Of a stretch of DNA of 64,000 nt, positions 58,767 through 64,000 are shown piece by piece (position 1 is the first letter of the stretch; each line of letters opens with the position of its first letter). Under the pieces are notes generated by a model. It was given only the letters and a program-made list of their open reading frames with translations, was not told where the DNA came from and did not search any database. The stretch is from Jejuia algarum (GTDB lineage: Bacteria > Bacteroidota > Bacteroidia > Flavobacteriales > Flavobacteriaceae), in the NCBI GenBank assembly GCA_947495775.1, contig CANMAQ010000005.1, positions 124,001-188,000 of the forward strand, given 5' to 3'. The position numbers and the translations under genes were made by a program.

Positions 58767-60854
58767 ATGAGTACAACTAAAGACACTGTTCAAGTTGATA
58801 TACGTTTGCTATCCTTCGATATTGACAATACCTTAATGGATTTTCATACTTACAAAAGTAACTTTCGTAACATTTGGGACAGCTACAAACCTAAACAGGT
58901 ACAGCTGGCGTATAATACAGGCCGTTTAATTGATGATGTTTTAAATTTAATCGATCAAGGCATTCTACCAGAACCCGATTATATTATTTCGGGGGTGGGG
59001 ACACATATTTACAATTACAACGAAAAATGTGTGGTCAAAGAGTTTAACGATGTTTTAGATGATGGCTGGGATTTAAAAGCAGTAGAAAGCATTGTACAAA
59101 ATATAAACCACCCTATAAGCGAACAACCTTCTCGATTTCAGCATGCGTACAAACGGAGTTACTTTTTCCAGGATGCCACTCCCGATCTTATTGCACAAAT
59201 AGAACAAGATTTTAAAGATGCAGACATGCATATTAATGTGGTATATTCGGGCGCTAAGTTTTTAGATATTTTACCTCAGTTTGCGAATAAAGGGAATGCC
59301 TTACAGTGGTTATTGGGGACACTGCAATTGGATACTAATGCCGTGCTTGTTGCTGGCGATAGTGGTAATGATTCTGCCATGTTCGATTTAAAAGCGGTAA
59401 AAGGCATTGTTGTAGCCAATGCGCATGAAGAACTTTACCAATACACCAAACACAGAAAGGTTTACCACGCAGAAGCCGAAAAAAGTGATGGTATTATCGA
59501 AGGACTAATTTATTATAATGTACTGCCAGAAGATGCCAAAGTGGTTGGAGGTATAGACCATACAGATGATTTTTATATTAAAAAAGCACTTGATGATATT
59601 GCGCATGAAGATGAGGATGAAAAAATAGCACTTATTAAAGAAGGGTATACCAAAGCCATTGAAGCTCTTAAAAAGAACATTACACCTCTAGGCTTTTCGG
59701 CCTGTTCTATAAAAGATAATGTGGCGCATGGTACCGATGAGAATTATTACAGTGTATGGGCTAGGGATGGCGCCATTACAGTGATTGGTTCTTTACCATT
59801 GGTACATGATAAAGCCATTCATGATTGCCAAAGACAAACACTCTTAACTTTATTAGAACATATTTCTAGAAACGGACAAATACCATCTAATGTACGTATT
59901 AAAGACAATGTACCAGATTATTCTGGGGTAGGCGGTATTTGTTCTATAGATAGTGGTATTTGGGTGGTCATTGCGTTTTACGAATACGTCAACGTGACTA
60001 AAGATATTGAATTCTTAAGAACCCATATTGGTAAAGTTAAAGAAACCATGCGTTGGTTGGGGGCACACGACAGTAATAACGATGCCTTATTGGAAATTCC
60101 AGAGGCAGGCGATTGGACCGATTTGTTTGGAAGGAGTTATAATATTCTTTACGATGAAATCTTATGGTACCGTTCTAACGTTTGTTTTGGACGTATGCTA
60201 GAAATGTTAGGCGACCATGAGCAAGCAGGCGAATACATTAGGTGGTCTCAAGTCATTAAAAAAGAAATTGTACAAAACTTTTGGCCGTCTACGCAGCAGC
60301 AATTATTTCAATCGGTATCCTTTGCAGAAAAGCAATTCACTTTAGGGGACACCTCCTACCTAATAGCACAAACAACACCATTCGATTTTAGTTGGCGCTG
60401 TGATACATTAGGAAACGTATTGGCATTTTTACACGGTACCATAGATGCCGAAAAAGCACACCAAACTTTTAAATTTATGCTAGGTGTAGGGGTTAACGAT
60501 CCTTATCCCATTGCAAATGTATATCCTGTAGTAAGTCCTGGAGACCCCGATTGGCGGCCTTATTATACCGTAAATCTACTCAATTTACCCAACCATTACC
60601 ATAACGGGGGCATTTGGCCTTTTGTGGGAGGCTTTTGGGTTAAATATGTAAATAAATTAGGGTTTAAAGAAGTGGCCATATCCGAATTACACAAATTGGC
60701 TTTAATAAATAAAGAAGGCATCAATCACGAGTGGGAATTTACAGAATGGGCACACGGTACTACAGGAAAACCTATGGGGAAAGCTTATCAAGCCTGGTCT
60801 GCAGCACAATACATATCGGCGTGCCACGATTTAAAAATTATAAATAACAACTAA
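58767..60854 (+). CDS. Fusion of sucrose-phosphate phosphatase-like HAD and neutral-invertase-like glycosidase
   Basis: 695 residues. N-terminal HAD phosphatase (about 10-255) of the sucrose-6-phosphatase type: motif I SFDIDNTLMDF (Asp18, Asp20), IISGVGTHIYNY, and motif IV VAGDSGNDSAMF. C-terminal (alpha/alpha)6 glycosidase domain (about 290-690): YYSVWARDGAITVIGSL, SIDSGIWVVIAFYEYV, FSWRCDTLGNVLAFL and NHYHNGGIWPFVGGFW parallel segments of GH100 alkaline/neutral invertases. One polypeptide could thus both release sucrose from its phosphate and hydrolyse a sucrose-like sugar; alternatively the glycosidase acts on another glucoside. Cytosolic. It leads the operon, 11 bp before the synthase gene. 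Confidence 0.82.
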   Translation: MSTTKDTVQVDIRLLSFDIDNTLMDFHTYKSNFRNIWDSYKPKQVQLAYNTGRLIDDVLNLIDQGILPEPDYIISGVGTHIYNYNEKCVVKEFNDVLDDGWDLKAVESIVQNINHPISEQPSRFQHAYKRSYFFQDATPDLIAQIEQDFKDADMHINVVYSGAKFLDILPQFANKGNALQWLLGTLQLDTNAVLVAGDSGNDSAMFDLKAVKGIVVANAHEELYQYTKHRKVYHAEAEKSDGIIEGLIYYNVLPEDAKVVGGIDHTDDFYIKKALDDIAHEDEDEKIALIKEGYTKAIEALKKNITPLGFSACSIKDNVAHGTDENYYSVWARDGAITVIGSLPLVHDKAIHDCQRQTLLTLLEHISRNGQIPSNVRIKDNVPDYSGVGGICSIDSGIWVVIAFYEYVNVTKDIEFLRTHIGKVKETMRWLGAHDSNNDALLEIPEAGDWTDLFGRSYNILYDEILWYRSNVCFGRMLEMLGDHEQAGEYIRWSQVIKKEIVQNFWPSTQQQLFQSVSFAEKQFTLGDTSYLIAQTTPFDFSWRCDTLGNVLAFLHGTIDAEKAHQTFKFMLGVGVNDPYPIANVYPVVSPGDPDWRPYYTVNLLNLPNHYHNGGIWPFVGGFWVKYVNKLGFKEVAISELHKLALINKEGINHEWEFTEWAHGTTGKPMGKAYQAWSAAQYISACHDLKIINNN

Positions 60855-60865
60855 AATAAGAAGAC

Positions 60866-62140
60866 ATGAAATCAATATTGATGATCTCGTTACATGGGTA
60901 TGTAGCAGCGCAACCAGAATTAGGAAAACCAGATACAGGAGGACAAGTCGTCTATGTTTTAGAATTGGCAGAGCGCTTTAGCCGCCTGGGAAAGAAAGTA
61001 GATTTAGTAACGCGACAATTTGAAGAACAGCCAGAATACGATGTGGTTGACGAAAATTATAGTGTATGGCGCATTCCGTTTGGAGGCAAAGCGTTTATTC
61101 GAAAGGAAGACATGCATGACCATCTTAAGAAATTTGTAACCAACTGTTTGGCGGCGATTCAAAAGGAACGAAAAAAATACGATGTCGTGTATTCACATTA
61201 TTGGGATGCAGGATGGGCAGGACAAAAAATAGCAGAAGAATTGGGCATTTCTCATGTACACACCCCACACTCATTAGGCTGGTGGAAACAACATACCATG
61301 GGCAGTGATATGAAAGAGAAAGAGATGGAGGATACCTATCGCTTTAAAGAGCGTATCCGAAAGGAATATTTCGTGTATCAAATGTGCAATCATATTATAG
61401 CGACAACCTTGCCGCAGGTGGACTTATTAACCCAGCAATACGATGTTTTATCTCGTAATTGTACCATGATTCCTCCTGGTATAGATGAAAATAGATTTTA
61501 TCCTGTACCTTCAAAAGAAAATGATAAAATTAGAGCGAAATACGACATTCATCCTACCGACATTCTAGCTTTAGGGCGTATGGCACATAACAAAGGTTAT
61601 GATTTGCTGCTTAAAGCGTTACCAACAGTTTTTGATTTATGTCCAGAAGCCCGCTTAGTAGCAGCTATAGGTGGAGACTCCGAACAAGATAAGCAAGGGA
61701 TTGATAAACTTAAAAAAATGGCTAATACGTTAGGCATTCAAGACAAAATCACTTGGAAGAATTATATTGCAGATGAAGATTTGGCCAATGTGTACCGTTC
61801 TGCTAATATTTTCGCAATGCCTTCTCGTTACGAACCTTTTGGTATGGTTGCTATAGAAGCTATGGCTTGTGGTACGCCAAGTGTGGTCACTGTACATGGC
61901 GGTTTATACGATTTGATCGATTTTGGAAATCAGGCCTTATTTGCAGATCCACACCGCCCTGTCGAGTTTGGAGCCATGATGGCAATGCCGTTATTATATC
62001 CTAATTTAAGAAATGAATTGTCTGTAGAGGGGGCGCGATTTGCGCGGCGTAATTTTGGCTGGACAGGTATTGCCAAACGTATGTTAATGGTGTTTCGAAG
62101 CTCAATAAATCAACGTACTATGGAAACCAACATTTATTAG
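60866..62140 (+). CDS. Sucrose-phosphate synthase-type glycosyltransferase (GT4)
   Basis: 424 residues. Expected to make sucrose-6-phosphate from a nucleotide-glucose and fructose-6-phosphate. SLHGYVAAQPELGKPDTGGQ at the N-terminus is the hallmark of the sucrose synthase/SPS branch (PDTGGQVVYVLELA), with YSHYWDAGWAG and HTPHSLGWWK. The donor-site part includes IPPGIDENRFYP, ALGRMAHNKGYDLL, and the E-x7-E element in EPFGMVAIEAMACGTP. The phosphatase domain often fused behind SPS is not here but on the upstream protein. Length is that of a glucosyltransferase-domain-only SPS. Confidence 0.88.
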   Translation: MKSILMISLHGYVAAQPELGKPDTGGQVVYVLELAERFSRLGKKVDLVTRQFEEQPEYDVVDENYSVWRIPFGGKAFIRKEDMHDHLKKFVTNCLAAIQKERKKYDVVYSHYWDAGWAGQKIAEELGISHVHTPHSLGWWKQHTMGSDMKEKEMEDTYRFKERIRKEYFVYQMCNHIIATTLPQVDLLTQQYDVLSRNCTMIPPGIDENRFYPVPSKENDKIRAKYDIHPTDILALGRMAHNKGYDLLLKALPTVFDLCPEARLVAAIGGDSEQDKQGIDKLKKMANTLGIQDKITWKNYIADEDLANVYRSANIFAMPSRYEPFGMVAIEAMACGTPSVVTVHGGLYDLIDFGNQALFADPHRPVEFGAMMAMPLLYPNLRNELSVEGARFARRNFGWTGIAKRMLMVFRSSINQRTMETNIY

Positions 62141-62201
62141 AAATGCTCATGTTGAACCCCTGTATTGTCGTAACAAATGAATTCATATAACTACATATAA
62201 C

Positions 62202-63089
62202 ATGTCTAAAATTGTTTGTTTTGGAGAGGTATTGTGGGATGTTTTTCCCGATGGAAGTGAGAAAGTAGGTGGAGCACCATTAAATGTTGCTTTGCGTTTA
62301 AAAGACTTTGGCCATGAGGTAATTATGCTAAGTGCCATAGGCACAGATGTCTTAGGAACGGCTTTAATAGCGCACCTTGAGGAACGACACCTTTCAGTAG
62401 CCTATGTACAGCAGTCTAAAACCTATCCCACAGGAACGGTACAGGTGCAATTAGACGCTAATGGATCGGCAAATTATACGATTGCTTATCCGAGTGCTTG
62501 GGATCATATTGAATGTTCTCAAGCTTTACTGCAAGAGGTAAGAACAGCGCAAGCTTTTGTCTTCGGAAGTCTTATCACACGAAATGCAGTTTCGAAAGAC
62601 ACCTTATTTCAGCTTTTGGAAGTGGCTCCTTATACCATTTTTGACCTTAATTTAAGACCACCGCATTATACCGAAACGGTTCTTACTCAATTGATGGCTA
62701 CAGCAAATTTTATAAAATTTAATGATGAAGAACTTGATGTTGTGTGTCAGTTTTTAGGTGGGACTTCCACGACTTTAGAGGCTAAAATTGAATACATTGC
62801 AGCACAAACAGCTACAGCTCATATATGCGTTACAATGGGGGCAGATGGCGCTGTATTGTGGTACGAAGGACAGTTTTATAAGGGCAAGGGATACCCTGTT
62901 ACTGTAGTCGATACTGTAGGTGCTGGGGATTCTTTTTTAGGGACATTGATTAGCCAATTATTAAATGGGATACCTCCGCAAGATGCTATAAATAAAGCCT
63001 GTGCAGTAGGGGCACTTGTTGCAGGTATAAAAGGGGCTACCCCTCATTTATCTGCAACTCAAATTACAGATTTTATGGAAAGTAAGTAA
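62202..63089 (+). CDS. PfkB-family fructokinase
   Basis: 295 residues. Phosphorylates fructose to fructose-6-phosphate with ATP. The ribokinase-fold motifs are GEVLWDVFPDG and VGGAPLNVALRLKDFG at the start, FDLNLRPPHY with fructokinase-type sequence, and the catalytic Asp in VDTVGAGDSFLGTLI near residue 240. It lies 61 bp behind the synthase gene; its product would feed back into that enzyme, or it recovers fructose released by the invertase-like domain. Substrate preference among fructose and other ketoses is inferred from context. Confidence 0.88.
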   Translation: MSKIVCFGEVLWDVFPDGSEKVGGAPLNVALRLKDFGHEVIMLSAIGTDVLGTALIAHLEERHLSVAYVQQSKTYPTGTVQVQLDANGSANYTIAYPSAWDHIECSQALLQEVRTAQAFVFGSLITRNAVSKDTLFQLLEVAPYTIFDLNLRPPHYTETVLTQLMATANFIKFNDEELDVVCQFLGGTSTTLEAKIEYIAAQTATAHICVTMGADGAVLWYEGQFYKGKGYPVTVVDTVGAGDSFLGTLISQLLNGIPPQDAINKACAVGALVAGIKGATPHLSATQITDFMESK

Positions 63090-63143
63090 ATAACGCGTCT
63101 TTTTTAAAGCTTTAGACGTATATAAAGTGTTTAAAACGACAAT

Positions 63144-64000
63144 ATGAAGCGGATACTTATTCTAAGATGTGTTATAGCACTGTTTGTAACTAGTGCCACA
63201 GCACAAGTGGCGCAAATTGATTTTTCTAATACAACATACGCCTATGGCATTAAGCCTTCAAACAGTTCTAATGCAGATATAGAAGCGGCTTATACGTCTT
63301 GGCGTGCTACATTTGCTACGGCTTGTTCGAATGGGCGTTACCGCATAAAATTTGATGCTCCAAACGAGACCGTTTCAGAAGGTATCGCTTATGGCATGTT
63401 ACTTTCTGCCTATGCCAATGATAAAGTTCTTTTTGATGGCTTATGGTTGTATTATCAAGATTTTTCTAATGCAAATGGCGTGATGCATTGGAAAATTCGC
63501 GAATGCTCTGAAATTTTAGGCCGTAATGGTGCGGCCGATGCTGAGTTAGATGCGGCTATGGCTCTTATGGTTGCCGATGCCAAATGGGGCTTTACAGACA
63601 CTATTGATTATGAAGCTGCAGCAAAAGCGCTAATAGCTACGATAAAAAGACATGAGGTTGAAGCAGGTACTCATGTTTTAAAACCGGGCGATGTTTGGGG
63701 AGGGAGTGAAAATACCAATCCATCTTATTTTGCTACAGGTTATTTTAGAGCCTATGGGGCCTATACGAATGATGAAGCATTTTGGAATGCTGTAGCCGAT
63801 AAAAGTTATGCCATTATCAATGCGAATTTAACCAAGCAAAATGCAGTTTATAATTTGGTTTCCGATTGGTGCGAAGCCGATGGCGATTATTCTGAGATTG
63901 TCCCTTGGGCTTTCGATGCAGGCCGATCGTATAATTACGATGCCGCCAGAACGCCTTGGCGTATAGCGATCGATTACCTTTGGTATGGGACATCAGATGC
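63144..64000 (+). CDS. GH8-family secreted glucanase, 3' end cut by window edge
   Basis: 285 complete codons before the window ends. Signal peptide MKRILILRCVIALFVTSATA, then the (alpha/alpha)6 barrel of glycoside hydrolase family 8: SEGIAYGMLLSAYANDK with the general-acid Glu near 78, and RNGAADAELDAAMALMVADA with the conserved Asp, followed by KPGDVWGGSENTNPSYF. Family members hydrolyse beta-1,4-glucan, xylan, chitosan or lichenan. It begins 54 bp after the fructokinase gene and may be cotranscribed, though it acts outside the cytosol. A C-terminal sorting domain cannot be checked. Confidence 0.92.
   Translation, partial: MKRILILRCVIALFVTSATAQVAQIDFSNTTYAYGIKPSNSSNADIEAAYTSWRATFATACSNGRYRIKFDAPNETVSEGIAYGMLLSAYANDKVLFDGLWLYYQDFSNANGVMHWKIRECSEILGRNGAADAELDAAMALMVADAKWGFTDTIDYEAAAKALIATIKRHEVEAGTHVLKPGDVWGGSENTNPSYFATGYFRAYGAYTNDEAFWNAVADKSYAIINANLTKQNAVYNLVSDWCEADGDYSEIVPWAFDAGRSYNYDAARTPWRIAIDYLWYGTSD

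Overview
The window reads as chromosome of a member of the Flavobacteriaceae (Bacteroidota), probably marine. The evidence is the AT-rich composition, several TAnnTTTG promoter boxes of the Bacteroidota type, a PorD-like type IX secretion gene, family-typical gene orders (dnaA with a small tyrosine phosphatase; bamD-rpoZ-coaBC-porD-recN), and an intergenic element resembling the Flavo-1 RNA. I cannot name the genus from sequence alone.

Layout. 1-8.2 kb: truncated RluA-type pseudouridine synthase, panB, an unrecognised surface-type lipoprotein, an SDR oxidoreductase, the RNA-like element before a transaldolase-like aldolase, a coiled-coil membrane protein and an HtrA protease. 8.4-12.5 kb: dapF, a GNAT acetyltransferase, mltG, a DUF2279-type protein and a lysozyme-like protein. 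12.4-19.4 kb, mostly minus strand: an RsmI-like methylase, LMW phosphatase, dnaA, then LEA-like lipoprotein-ribD-HAD-EamA-yigZ. 19.5-37.4 kb, plus strand: prmC-ligA, a membrane protein, a conserved protein with dapA and a Kir-type channel, bamD-rpoZ-coaBC-porD-recN, a TPR protein, fabI, glycosyltransferase-YbbR-coaE and a two-component pair.

37.4-58.7 kb looks accessory. It opens with a possible integrase remnant, then carries small poorly characterised genes, a GH25 lysozyme lipoprotein and a DUF695-type protein. Next come three very large minus-strand genes (41.3-55.0 kb) encoding about 1967, 1271 and 1321 residues; the last has a eukaryotic-type phospholipase D layout. They are tightly spaced, without recognisable signal peptides, and are the best candidate here for an undescribed system. 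Beside them lies an HpaII-type restriction-modification pair (CCGG appears scarce in this DNA). A frameshifted, truncated MATE transporter and a second decayed reading frame lie between this pair and the next operon.

58.8-64 kb is a sucrose-metabolism operon: a sucrose-6-phosphate phosphatase-like domain fused to a neutral-invertase-like glycosidase, a sucrose-phosphate-synthase-type glycosyltransferase, a fructokinase, then a GH8 glucanase cut by the window end. Together these suggest sucrose is both made and turned over, perhaps as a compatible solute or storage sugar. I saw no tRNA, rRNA, CRISPR array, intact insertion sequence or replication origin.
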